From: VXMO01 sp965205915
GTDB lineage: Bacteria > Chloroflexota > Dehalococcoidia > UBA6926
Assembly: GCA_965205915.1 (NCBI GenBank)
Contig: OZ242191.1
Location: 2,046,001 to 2,110,000 of the forward strand
Direction: 5' to 3'
DNA length: 64,000 nucleotides
Under the pieces are notes generated by a model. It was given only the letters and a program-made list of their open reading frames with translations. It had not been told where the DNA came from and ran no database searches. Position 1 is the stretch's first letter, and each line of letters opens with the position of its first letter. Both the position numbers and the translations under genes were made by a program. This document shows positions 39,135 through 48,093 of this stretch, piece after piece.

Positions 39135-40460
39135 ATGAGCGGTTCTGTGGCCGCGCCGAACGCCCCCGCCTCAAACCGGACTGGCTGGGTGGTCATGTCC
39201 GCCCTGTGGATGGTCGATGGCACATCGACGGTGATGATTTTCCTCATCGGCGTAGCCCTGCCCGAAATCAGGAACGACTTCCCCATACGCCCCGTTCAAG
39301 AGGGACTTCTTGGCGCAGTGTTCTTCATCGCGTTGACGACGTTGTCGTTGCCATCTGCCATCTGGATGTCGCGATTCAGTCCGCGCCTCGTGACACTGTT
39401 GGCGCTGGTGGGAATGACTGTTGCCGCAGCCGCGCAGGGTTTCGCGCCCAATTACTGGGTGCTGCTGCTGGCCCGCCTGCTGTTCATGTACGCGCTGGTC
39501 TCCCGGACGCAGGCCGAGGTTCTACTGATCCAGCAGTGGTTCAGCGGCCCGCGCATTGCCACGCTCAACTCCATCACGGTCGCGAGCTTTGGATTGGGGC
39601 AGCTGGCGGCGATTGGCCTGGTTCCGATACTGATGCCCATGGTGGGCGGCTGGCGTGGCATCCACCTGCTACTGGCCGTCGTTTACGCCGTTGTGGCGAT
39701 TGGCTGGCTGATTTTTGGACGTGAACGGCCGTATCAGTACACGCCGAGCGAGACGGCTACTACTGTGCGACGCGAGGGGGTCTTCAGCGGAGGGCCTGCC
39801 GGGGTGCTCCGACGCCATCCGACGCTGTTCATCCTGGCGTCGACGCAGTTTGGCGGCGCGATGGCATGGGCATCTTTCATCACGTTTTTCCCGACATTCG
39901 CGCTCGATAAGCACGGCCTGTCCCTCGTGCAGATTGGCGTGATTTTCTCCGCGTTTCCGATTGGCGCGACGATCGGATCCCTAACCGTGGGCCTCCTCTC
40001 GAATATGGCGAGACGACGAAAACCGTTCATCTTTCTGCCCGGCTTCGTGATGCCTGTGCTCTATGTCACGATAATGTCGCTCGGGCCGGACAGCCCGCTC
40101 TTGTCGTGGCTACCGTCGAGTATTTTGTCGACAGACTCCTGGGCGCTGGGGCTCTTGCCGTTCCTGATCATGCTGGGAATCATGACAGCGTCCGTCGTGC
40201 CGATTGTCCTGACGGTTCCCTACGACATGCAACTGATGCCGCGCGAGGTGGCCGTTGCGGTTGGCCTTGTGCGGACGATCACACCGCTCGGTTCGGCGAT
40301 TGGGCCGATCCTGAGCGGGGTGTTAACAGAGTTCACCGGCTCACTGGAGACGGCGCTGTTCATCGTCTTGCCGGTCTCGATTTCGGTGGGCCTGATCGGG
40401 CTGACACTGCGTGAAACGCACCCGGGCCGGCGCTCCGTCGACGGGCAAGTAGCCACGTAA
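39135..40460 (+). CDS. MFS transporter
   Basis: The 441-residue protein has twelve predicted membrane helices arranged in two sixes with a central cytoplasmic loop near residues 200-225 (RERPYQYTPSETATTVRREG). Hydrophobic stretches such as VVMSALWMVDGTSTVMIFLIGVALPEI and the RLLFMYALVSRTQAEVLLIQQWF segment resemble the NNP/CynX-like branch of the major facilitator superfamily. The substrate is unknown. It follows the thiolase and OB-fold genes on the same strand, so it may import or export a related acid. Confidence 0.85.
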   Translation: MSGSVAAPNAPASNRTGWVVMSALWMVDGTSTVMIFLIGVALPEIRNDFPIRPVQEGLLGAVFFIALTTLSLPSAIWMSRFSPRLVTLLALVGMTVAAAAQGFAPNYWVLLLARLLFMYALVSRTQAEVLLIQQWFSGPRIATLNSITVASFGLGQLAAIGLVPILMPMVGGWRGIHLLLAVVYAVVAIGWLIFGRERPYQYTPSETATTVRREGVFSGGPAGVLRRHPTLFILASTQFGGAMAWASFITFFPTFALDKHGLSLVQIGVIFSAFPIGATIGSLTVGLLSNMARRRKPFIFLPGFVMPVLYVTIMSLGPDSPLLSWLPSSILSTDSWALGLLPFLIMLGIMTASVVPIVLTVPYDMQLMPREVAVAVGLVRTITPLGSAIGPILSGVLTEFTGSLETALFIVLPVSISVGLIGLTLRETHPGRRSVDGQVAT

Positions 40461-40479
40461 GCGCAGGGGCGGTGTCTGA

Positions 40480-40938
40480 TTAATCGTTGCTCAGCGTGAC
40501 CTGGCCGGTGCGGCCTTCGTAAGTCATGGTGAAGTTGCGAAGGAAATCGCGGCCGAGGATCGCGGCGTGGGGCTGGCCTCCAGCACGAAGGTGGGCGGAT
40601 GCAAGCACTCCATGAACGATTGCGTTCAGGGAAGGAATAAACACCTGAGCCCGATATGTGACTGCCACCAACGCGCCACTTACACCGGCAATCAGAGTTG
40701 TTCCGGCAAGTGGAAGTCCCAGTTCCTCGGCGAGAGCCGAATCTATCGATGTGAAGCTAGCGCCGGTGTCAATTAGCGCGAGGTGGAGCAACTGTCCCAG
40801 GTTTGGAGGCTTCGGCTGCCCATCGTAGAAACTCGCGTCGAATCCAATATGCGCCTGAACAGTGGGCCCCAGAATCGAAAGCGAGTCGCGCCCCGACAAT
40901 CCGGGCGTGTCGTCGAATCCGGCTCTAGCCGTCGGCAT
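40480..40938 (-). CDS. retropepsin-like aspartic protease
   Basis: Starting at the ATG before PTARAGFDDTPG, this gives 152 residues. It has the retropepsin motif LHLALIDTGASFTSIDSALAEELGL (D-T-G-A) and the second signature AAILGRDFLRNFTMTYEG. A homodimeric protease is expected. The ATG overlaps the last 14 nt of the upstream gene, which carries a duplicated small domain. The same kind of protease is present at 8.9 kb but with little similarity outside the motif. Confidence 0.82.
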   Translation of the reverse strand: MPTARAGFDDTPGLSGRDSLSILGPTVQAHIGFDASFYDGQPKPPNLGQLLHLALIDTGASFTSIDSALAEELGLPLAGTTLIAGVSGALVAVTYRAQVFIPSLNAIVHGVLASAHLRAGGQPHAAILGRDFLRNFTMTYEGRTGQVTLSND

Positions 40939-41488
40939 TGTCGAGTCGAGTATGAATGGTAGTGGACTGGTTGAACGGTAATCCGACTCGCCATATAAAA
41001 AATGGCGCCCAGCCACAACTCTCGTGTACGGCTGCGACAGCATCCTCCCGGGTATCAAATGCGCCCTGGAATTCACCACGGAAAAAGACGGCCCATTTGC
41101 GGAGATATTTTGCCTCCAGCCGGTCGCGCATACCGGCGTAAGCCTCGACCTGTCTTTGGAGCGAATCTGAGTAGTCGGTATGATCTGTGCCCCCGTTGCC
41201 GTGATCAATTACGTGCTGAACCCTGGTACGGGGCTCTTGATCCGGCGGGCCAAAGATAGTCGGGACAAATGTCGGCTCTTGGCCTACCAGCCTGATCAGG
41301 AACGATCCAACGTCAAATCTGCGGACGGAATCCGTAAGAGCGTCCTCAAAGGAGTCGTAGGAACTGATGAATTCCTTATGGTGAAAGACGACCCACTTGC
41401 CAAAGCACTCGTCCTCAAGCCGGTCTTGCATTGCATCGTAAGCGGCGATCTCGTCGCTGAGAGGTAAAGGTTTTTTCGTTGTGGACAT
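40925..41488 (-). CDS. protein with two DUF5678-like repeats
   Basis: About 187 residues contain two copies of a 55-residue unit. The first is YDAMQDRLEDECFGKWVVFHHKEFISSYDSFEDAL.., ending FLIRLVGQEP. The second is YAGMRDRLEAKYLRKWAVFFRGEFQGAFDTREDAV.., ending FFIWRVGLPF. The W-[AV]-V-F-x-x-x-E-F core resembles DUF5678, a small domain of unknown function often encoded beside retropepsin-like proteases, as here. The second in-frame Met (MSTTKK) is chosen as start. The gene is translationally coupled to the protease gene downstream. Confidence 0.75.
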   Translation of the reverse strand: MSTTKKPLPLSDEIAAYDAMQDRLEDECFGKWVVFHHKEFISSYDSFEDALTDSVRRFDVGSFLIRLVGQEPTFVPTIFGPPDQEPRTRVQHVIDHGNGGTDHTDYSDSLQRQVEAYAGMRDRLEAKYLRKWAVFFRGEFQGAFDTREDAVAAVHESCGWAPFFIWRVGLPFNQSTTIHTRLDNADG

Positions 41489-41614
41489 TTTTGCCTCGGC
41501 ACGTTGGTATTCACTCACGCATAACCAAGTATAGACGCGGCATATGGAGGGTCAAAACCGCAGTGTAGGGGCGGCTCGCAAGCCGCCCCTACACATGTTT
41601 CCGGTAGTAGCCGG

Positions 41615-42406
41615 TTAGCGCCCCTTCCATTCCGGCGTGCGGCGCTCGGCGAAGGCGGCGGGGCCAACGGCGGCGTCCTCGCTGCCGAGAACCTTGGCGC
41701 TCAACTCTTGGGCAAAGCGGTAGGAATACTCCGGCGGCATGTTTCGGCCCACGTAGGCGATCTGCTTGATTGCCTGCACGGCCATCGGCGCGCAGAGCTT
41801 GACCTCCTCGGCGATGCCCTCGGCTGCCGCCATCAGCGCGTCGCGGTCCGGGTAGACTTCCTGGATCAGGCCGTTTCGAAGAGCGACCTCCGTATTGATC
41901 CGGCTGCCTGTCAGCATCATCCGTAGGGCGTCACCTGTGGGAATCATGCGCATCATGTGGTGCAGGCCGTAGGCCGGCATAATGCTCCATCGAGGCTCAG
42001 GCAGTCCGAACTGCGACTTCTCCGTCGCGATGCGGATATCCGTCTGCATGGCAAGCTCAAGCCCACCCGCCACGCAAAAACCGTCAATCGCTGAGATTAT
42101 GGGCTTCCAGACATCCAGGTCCGTGATGAAACGGGATCCGGGGCCGCGCTCGGAAAACTGCGAGAGCCCCTCTGCCTGCCTGCCGCTGACCTCCTTGAGG
42201 TCGGCGCCGGCGGAGAATGCCCGTCCGCCCGCGCCCGTGAGGATGGCGACGAGCAGGTCATCGTCATCGCGAAAGTCGTTCCAGATTTCGTAAAGGCGAG
42301 CGCCCACTGCCGAGTTGAGGGCGTTCATCGCCTCCGGGCGGTTGAGAGTGACGTAGGCGATTCGATTCCGCTTCTCGTAGAGGACTACGTCCTGTGCGTC
42401 TGTCAT
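41615..42406 (-). CDS. enoyl-CoA hydratase/isomerase family protein (crotonase fold)
   Basis: The 263 residues (start ATG 42406, AGGAG upstream) show the crotonase oxyanion-hole motifs GAGGRAFSAGADLKEV and AIDGFCVAGGLELAMQTDIRIA, and the PEPRW segment where hydratases have their first catalytic Glu. The second catalytic Glu of classical hydratases is not seen: the corresponding DALRMMLTG has Arg. The reaction may therefore not be simple hydration. The gene is divergent from an MFS gene with only 65 bp between the two starts. Confidence 0.85.
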   Translation of the reverse strand: MTDAQDVVLYEKRNRIAYVTLNRPEAMNALNSAVGARLYEIWNDFRDDDDLLVAILTGAGGRAFSAGADLKEVSGRQAEGLSQFSERGPGSRFITDLDVWKPIISAIDGFCVAGGLELAMQTDIRIATEKSQFGLPEPRWSIMPAYGLHHMMRMIPTGDALRMMLTGSRINTEVALRNGLIQEVYPDRDALMAAAEGIAEEVKLCAPMAVQAIKQIAYVGRNMPPEYSYRFAQELSAKVLGSEDAAVGPAAFAERRTPEWKGR

Positions 42407-42471
42407 GCTGTTGTTCTCCTTCCGGCTTGTTGCATCCGGTATGGGTGCGATGCCGTATTGTAGATGGTGCG

Positions 42472-43785
42472 ATGGTCTTTTTGTTACAAGCATTATTTGG
42501 CCGGGGGCCGCTCCGTTCATTCCAGTCGGGCGATTACAGCCTATTTTGGGCGTCGTCCGTCTTTGCGATCGTCTCCCACATGATGTTCATGCTGTTTCGG
42601 TCATGGGTTGTCCTTGAAATGACGGATTCGCCGGAGCTTGTCGCGCTGGCGGCGACTGCCGGAGAGTTGCCGTCGCTGATTTTGTCGCTTCCGGGTGGGG
42701 TGATTGCGGACAGGTTTAGTCGCAAGGGCATCCTGATGGCGGCGGAGGCCGTGACGATTCTCGCCTTGCTCGGCTTTGCTGTGTTGATCGCATTTGATGT
42801 GCTGGAGATCTGGAGCCTGTTCGTCCTGACTGCAATTACCGGTATTGCGTTCGCTATCGCGATTCCTTCACGGATGGCGGTCGTGCCGAACCTGGTCAGC
42901 CGCGACAACATGGCGAACGGAATTGCGTTGTCGTCGATCATGTTCAGCGGCGGGATGTTCGTCGGCAGCTTAATTGGCGGGCTCCTGTTCGACGGATTTG
43001 GCGGGGCGGCGGCATTCGGAGTTGCTGCCGGTCTATCCGCCCTGTCCATCGTTTTCCTGTTGCCGGTCGACACGCGGCAGGGTATGCGCGCCGGTTCAAG
43101 GACAATGCTGACGGTCTGGACTGACACGGTTGAGGGCGCAGTATTTGTATGGCGGTATAAGGTCATTCTTGGCCTGATGACGATTGCCGGCGCGGCCATC
43201 ATCTTTGGGTCGCCGTACCAGACTCAACTTGTTGTGTTTGCTCGCGATGTTCTGCACCAGGGGGCGACGGCGGCGGGTTATCTCGGCGCGGCGGCGGGAG
43301 CGGGCTCCATGGCGGCTTCTATCGCCCTGGCAACGTTCAACAGTCCCCGCGCGATTCGCAATTTCGTGGTGATGGGCGGGATCGGTTTCGCGCTTGCTCT
43401 GATTGCCTTTAGCTTTTCCGAGATACTCACGTTATCTCTGATATTTGCGTTCTTCGCCGGCTTTGGGTTCCAGTCTTGCCTTGTGGCATCTACCGCGCGG
43501 GCGCAGTTCATCATCAGCGACTCGATGCGTGGGCGCGTGTCTGCGATTCGTACAACCACGTGGGGAGCGGCGCCCATCGGGTTCACGATGATTGGGCGGC
43601 TCGCGCAGGAAATGGGCGCGCCGATGGCGACCGCAATCATGGCCGTGATCACCTTAAGCTTGATACTGCTGACCCTCGTGATTTTCCGGTCACTACGGAG
43701 CACGGCGATGGCGGATCGGCTTCTAGGCGAGAAAGGGGCGATCGAGGAACCTGTGCCGGTGACCTACACGCGGGACGCCACGTAA
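42472..43785 (+). CDS. MFS transporter (enterobactin exporter EntS-like)
   Basis: The 437-residue protein begins MVFLLQALFGRGPLRSFQSGDYSLFWAS, the amphipathic start typical of the MFS_3/EntS-like group. It has about twelve helices and the GGVIADRFSRKGILMAAEA loop between helices 2 and 3 (motif A). Such proteins export siderophores, drugs or macrolides. The upstream frame to 42394 lacks coding character. No substrate can be named. Confidence 0.85.
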   Translation: MVFLLQALFGRGPLRSFQSGDYSLFWASSVFAIVSHMMFMLFRSWVVLEMTDSPELVALAATAGELPSLILSLPGGVIADRFSRKGILMAAEAVTILALLGFAVLIAFDVLEIWSLFVLTAITGIAFAIAIPSRMAVVPNLVSRDNMANGIALSSIMFSGGMFVGSLIGGLLFDGFGGAAAFGVAAGLSALSIVFLLPVDTRQGMRAGSRTMLTVWTDTVEGAVFVWRYKVILGLMTIAGAAIIFGSPYQTQLVVFARDVLHQGATAAGYLGAAAGAGSMAASIALATFNSPRAIRNFVVMGGIGFALALIAFSFSEILTLSLIFAFFAGFGFQSCLVASTARAQFIISDSMRGRVSAIRTTTWGAAPIGFTMIGRLAQEMGAPMATAIMAVITLSLILLTLVIFRSLRSTAMADRLLGEKGAIEEPVPVTYTRDAT

Positions 43786-43797
43786 GAGCGCGTCGCG

Positions 43798-44601
43798 CTA
43801 GGGGAGGGCGGCTGCTGAGCCGGCGAGGATGTTCCGGCCGAGAATTGCCTGTATCGTCGCTGTTGTTTTCTCAGCAACCTCGTCCGGTGACACGCCTTTC
43901 AACTCCGCGACCTTGGCCGCCACGAGCGGCACGTCGCGCGGCTCCGTCCATCTCTCGCGATTCTTCTTGAATGGCTGCGGGAAAGAGTCCGTTTCCAGCA
44001 CGATAGATTCAAGCGGGACGTGTTCAGCGACTATCTGCTGGAGTTCCGGCAGGCGAAGCAGCGGCTTTGCCAGCGATACGAAAATGCCTTGCTCAAGGCA
44101 CGCGAGGGCGTAGTCAAGAGGCCCCTGGAAATAGTGGGCGACGGCGGGAACTGCGCCGCCGGTTTCCTCCCGAATGATGCGGAGCGGCTCCATGCCGGCC
44201 TCGCGGTTGTGAAAGATAACGGGCAGATTCAGCTCAACGGCGAGGCGCAGTTGGGCGCGAAAGGCCTGTTCCTGCGCGGCGCGGTCGGGGCGGCCGGGTT
44301 CCCAATCAAGTCCGATTTCACTGATACAGACGACGCCTTCATGTGAGGCCAATTCGTGTAGGCGCGCGAGGCCGTCATCGGAGAGGGGGCCGTTCAGGTC
44401 CATGGGGTGAACGCCGACGCCGGCCCACACGACGCCGGGGAATTGTTGGGCTAGACCAACGCATTTTTCTGAGGATTGGATTGTCACGCCGGCGGCGATG
44501 ATTGCGTGAACACCGACGTCCTGCGCGCGGCTGACGATGCCGGGGAGTTCATCGGCGTCGTATTGATCGATGTGGGTGTGGGAATCGATGAGGGTGGTCA
44601 T
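43798..44601 (-). CDS. tatD: TatD-family metal-dependent DNase
   Basis: The 267-residue TIM-barrel hydrolase shows the metal ligands DSHTHIDQYD (HxH), CISEIGLDWEPG (Glu), VIFHNREAG (His), VAHYFQGP (His) and VLETDSFPQP (Asp). TatD enzymes are 3'-5' exonucleases acting on single-stranded DNA in repair. Length and motif order are normal. The LDWEPG replaces the more common LDY, which does not affect the ligand. It is monocistronic. Confidence 0.92.
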   Translation of the reverse strand: MTTLIDSHTHIDQYDADELPGIVSRAQDVGVHAIIAAGVTIQSSEKCVGLAQQFPGVVWAGVGVHPMDLNGPLSDDGLARLHELASHEGVVCISEIGLDWEPGRPDRAAQEQAFRAQLRLAVELNLPVIFHNREAGMEPLRIIREETGGAVPAVAHYFQGPLDYALACLEQGIFVSLAKPLLRLPELQQIVAEHVPLESIVLETDSFPQPFKKNRERWTEPRDVPLVAAKVAELKGVSPDEVAEKTTATIQAILGRNILAGSAAALP

Positions 44602-44795
44602 CTTGTTTCTCGTTTCGGTTAGGTTCGGAGTTTAGTGTAATGCGGGGGCGGCGCGATGGATTCCCCAAGTTCACAAACGAAGTGCAACACCAAGTTAGGG
44701 TGTTGGCACGGGAATGACAGATGGTGGGCGGTTGGGGCGGCGGGTTTGCAAGTATAATTCGCTGAATCGGGTTAGTGGGGGGGGGAGGGTAGGCT

Positions 44796-47700
44796 GTGTC
44801 GCCATGGCGGTTGGCATGGAGACAGACACGCGGTAATAGGGCGCTTGCGCTCGTTGCCTCACTGGGCATGCTGCTGTCCATTACTCTCTCTGTCCTGGGC
44901 CCGCTTTACCTGAATACCGTCGAGCGGCTCGCTTTCGATGACTATCTCGAGAGGAACAGCAATAACCTCGATCCCGCTCTGTTCACGCAGTTCTCGTCAT
45001 TCGAACCTGGTCAGTATCGCGGGACGCGGGAAGTCATTCTCAACGCCGCGGAGGACACGCTGGGAGAGGCGCTGGATCGCCGAGGGGTTTATTCGACCGC
45101 CTACTCAATACGGACAGCGTTAACGGGGCCGGAGGGTCAGGATGCCGCTTCCACGCTGACGTTTCGTACCGGCTTTGATGACAAGGTGCATGTCGTCGAG
45201 GGGCGCAGGGCGCAGTTCGTGGCGAGCGGTCCTATTGAAGTCATGCTCGGCAAGGCGGCGGCGGATAGGACGGGTATTGAGGTAGGCCAACAGTTTCGCC
45301 TGAACACGCGGCTGCCTCCACCGGCGTTGACGTATGACGCCGTTCTTGTGGGCATCGTGGAGCCGGTGGACGCGGATGACGATTACTGGTTTCAGGTTGG
45401 TGGGCTGTTCTATGAACGGCTGGACGCAGCGCGCAACCAGGCCGGGCTGTGGATGATCAGCCTGTTCCTGCCGGAGGAGACGCTCGTTGACCGGATCGGG
45501 GCGGAGACCCCGGCGCTGCTCGGCAATGTCACAGACACGTTGTACATCGACCCCGTCGGGCTGCACAACATGGGCCTTGCGCGGGCGGAGAGCGCGTTGG
45601 CGGAGTTGGAGGGCCGCCTTTCGTCCGAGGCGTCCCGGAGCTTGTTCATCTCGCTATTGGCGAACAGCCTGCCGAATTTCCGTGATGACGTGGCGCGAAA
45701 CCAGATGCCGCTCGTCATCGTGCTTGTCATCGTGGCGGCGATTCTGCTGTACGCGCTGTCGATGATCGCTGCGACGGTTGGGCGAACGACGGAGGGTGTT
45801 GTCGGCCTGTTGAGGAGCAGAGGGGCAGGTGGTCGGCGGACGGTGTCGTTGATCCTGGCGTGGGCGCTTGGGGCGACACTGATTTCCGCCGCGCTGGCTC
45901 CATTGATTGCGTATGGCGTGATTCGCGGACTGGGAGAACTTGGCGCGTGGCGCGCGGCGCTGGACGGGGCGGCGTTGATCCCTGCGCCGATAACACCCGT
46001 CCTGCCGTGGCTGGCGGCGGGCGTGGCGATAACTATTGTGATAATGGCACTCCCCGTTATCGCAGTTTCTCGGGTTCCCGTCTCGACGCTGCAGAGCGAA
46101 AGGTCGCGCCCGACGAACCTGCCGTGGTTCAGGCGGTTACATCTGGACATCATCGTGCTGGTTATCGCGGCGGCTATCTTGTGGCAGATCCAGGTGCGTG
46201 GCGTGGAGCAGGGCGTGGCGGTCGCCGCGTCGGACGGCACGTCTGAGATCGATCGCACGGTGCTGATTGTTCCGATCTTGATGACGCTCGCGGGCCTGCT
46301 GCTGTTCTATCGCCTGTTGCCTTTTGGGATCCGGGTGGCGGCGGCGTTTGCGCGCGCTATCGGGAGGCTGCCTATCGACATGGCGCTGGAGCGGATAAAT
46401 CGCGCTTCGACCCCGGCTGCTGCGTTGGGCGGCTTGTTGCTGCTCTTTGGAGTTCTTGGAGTTTTTGTCGCGACGTTCGGGGGGACGCTGGATCGGGCGG
46501 CGGAGGATCAGGCGACGTTTCAGGCCGGCATTGATGTGCGGATCGACCGTACATCGTCCTATTCCGGCCTGTCCTTAAAAGAGACGACGGAGTCGCTGCG
46601 CCAGGTAGACGGAATTGAGGAGGCGTCCGCCGCGTATGCGAGTTCAGCAGGGCTTGGCTCGATACAAGTGGGAACGCTTGTGCCGATTATGGGCATCGAT
46701 CCGTCCACCATTGGCGGGCTGTTGGAGTTTCGGGACGATTTTGCCGAGGTTCCGATGGAGGAATTGCTTATCGGTCTGGCACTAACGGATGCGTCACCGG
46801 CAGCGCAACGGATGATTCCGGACGGGACGCAATCGGTGGGAATCTGGGTGAACCCGGAGACGGCGCAGGTCAACCGATTCCTCTGGTTGCAGATTAGTGA
46901 CGGCCTTGGGCGGCCTGACACGTACAGTCTGGGGGCGCTGGATTTCTCAGGATGGCAATTTATAGAAACGCGGCTGGCGCGGGGAGATCGTCCACCACCA
47001 CCGGGGCCGTATACGCTAAACAGCATCTTGATTTATGAGCCGGTGGAGGGGGCGAGCGGAACGCCCGGCTCATTCGAGCTTGACGATTTCATTGCTTCGG
47101 ATGGGCTAGGCGCTCAAACAGTCGTGGAGGACTTCGGACGCACGACGGATTGGCTGCCGATCCTGTTGACGGGGCAACGGCGAGACGCCATCGAGACGGG
47201 AAGGTCGGCCGGTCAACGCCGCGGCACATTGAGTTTTGTGTGGGGACGCGATACGCGTGACGGAGTGCGGGGTATCTATATTTCCCCGGGCGCGTCATCG
47301 ATTCCCATGCTGGCATCCGACGAGCTCATGGCGTCACGGGGGTGGGAGCCGGGGAGCCTGGCATCGGTTTATGTTGCTGATCGGCTCGTGCCGATACGTG
47401 TCGTTGGGTCGTTGAGGAATTTTCCCACGATCGAGGCGAGTTCGGCGGGCTTCTTGATTGCCAATGGGCAGTCGATGATCAACCACGTTAACGCGGTGAG
47501 CGTAACAAGAAAGGTGTGGCCCAATCGCGTCTTTCTATCGCTGACGGACGAGCCTGAGCGCCGCGCGGCCATCCTGGCCGAAATTGAGCGAGACGGCAGG
47601 ATTTCGGGCAAAGTGACCGATCGCATTGCGATACAGGAAGAGACGCGACGGAGCGCGCTTTCGTCGGCGGGTTGGAGGGGGATGACGCTGATTGCGCTGA

Positions 47701-48092
47701 TCGTGGGGATTGCCTCGCTGCTTATCGGCGTGGCGGCGCACGCGGCGGGAGCGGCATCTGACCGGGCGCGTGAGAACGCTGTGTTGCGCGCCCTGGGGGT
47801 TTCACGCGTCACGGCGTTGTTTACCTTTGCAGTGGAGTATCTGACGATCGTTGTGCCGGCCGCCGCGGGGGCGGTTGGCGTTGGCCTGTATCTGAGCGGC
47901 ATCCTCGTGCCCCGATTCCAGGGTCTGGCGGGAACGGAGCCTGTGCCGAGCCTGATTCTTTCCCCGGATTGGCAGGTGGCCGGACTGGTCATCGGGTTGA
48001 TTTTCGTCGCGGGCTTGGGACTTGCGGCAGCACTCTGGCGAGGGTACGTATCGCAGCAGGTGGCGTGGGTGCTGCGCGGGGCGGAGGCATAG
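44796..48092 (+). CDS. giant FtsX-like ABC transporter permease 1
   Basis: The 1098-residue protein starts at GTG (SPWRLAWRQTRGNR follows). It has an N-terminal helix, a 250-residue extracytoplasmic domain, a first FtsX-like helix cluster (residues about 305-480) and a helix at about 545. A second large extracytoplasmic domain (570-960) and a C-terminal FtsX helix cluster (about 965-1085) follow, with RENAVLRALGVSRVTALFTF. This is the double-FtsX layout of MacB/LolC-type mechanotransmitters. It heads a four-gene operon with a second permease and two ATPases. The substrate is unknown. Confidence 0.88.
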   Translation: MSPWRLAWRQTRGNRALALVASLGMLLSITLSVLGPLYLNTVERLAFDDYLERNSNNLDPALFTQFSSFEPGQYRGTREVILNAAEDTLGEALDRRGVYSTAYSIRTALTGPEGQDAASTLTFRTGFDDKVHVVEGRRAQFVASGPIEVMLGKAAADRTGIEVGQQFRLNTRLPPPALTYDAVLVGIVEPVDADDDYWFQVGGLFYERLDAARNQAGLWMISLFLPEETLVDRIGAETPALLGNVTDTLYIDPVGLHNMGLARAESALAELEGRLSSEASRSLFISLLANSLPNFRDDVARNQMPLVIVLVIVAAILLYALSMIAATVGRTTEGVVGLLRSRGAGGRRTVSLILAWALGATLISAALAPLIAYGVIRGLGELGAWRAALDGAALIPAPITPVLPWLAAGVAITIVIMALPVIAVSRVPVSTLQSERSRPTNLPWFRRLHLDIIVLVIAAAILWQIQVRGVEQGVAVAASDGTSEIDRTVLIVPILMTLAGLLLFYRLLPFGIRVAAAFARAIGRLPIDMALERINRASTPAAALGGLLLLFGVLGVFVATFGGTLDRAAEDQATFQAGIDVRIDRTSSYSGLSLKETTESLRQVDGIEEASAAYASSAGLGSIQVGTLVPIMGIDPSTIGGLLEFRDDFAEVPMEELLIGLALTDASPAAQRMIPDGTQSVGIWVNPETAQVNRFLWLQISDGLGRPDTYSLGALDFSGWQFIETRLARGDRPPPPGPYTLNSILIYEPVEGASGTPGSFELDDFIASDGLGAQTVVEDFGRTTDWLPILLTGQRRDAIETGRSAGQRRGTLSFVWGRDTRDGVRGIYISPGASSIPMLASDELMASRGWEPGSLASVYVADRLVPIRVVGSLRNFPTIEASSAGFLIANGQSMINHVNAVSVTRKVWPNRVFLSLTDEPERRAAILAEIERDGRISGKVTDRIAIQEETRRSALSSAGWRGMTLIALIVGIASLLIGVAAHAAGAASDRARENAVLRALGVSRVTALFTFAVEYLTIVVPAAAGAVGVGLYLSGILVPRFQGLAGTEPVPSLILSPDWQVAGLVIGLIFVAGLGLAAALWRGYVSQQVAWVLRGAEA

Positions 48093-48093
48093 C

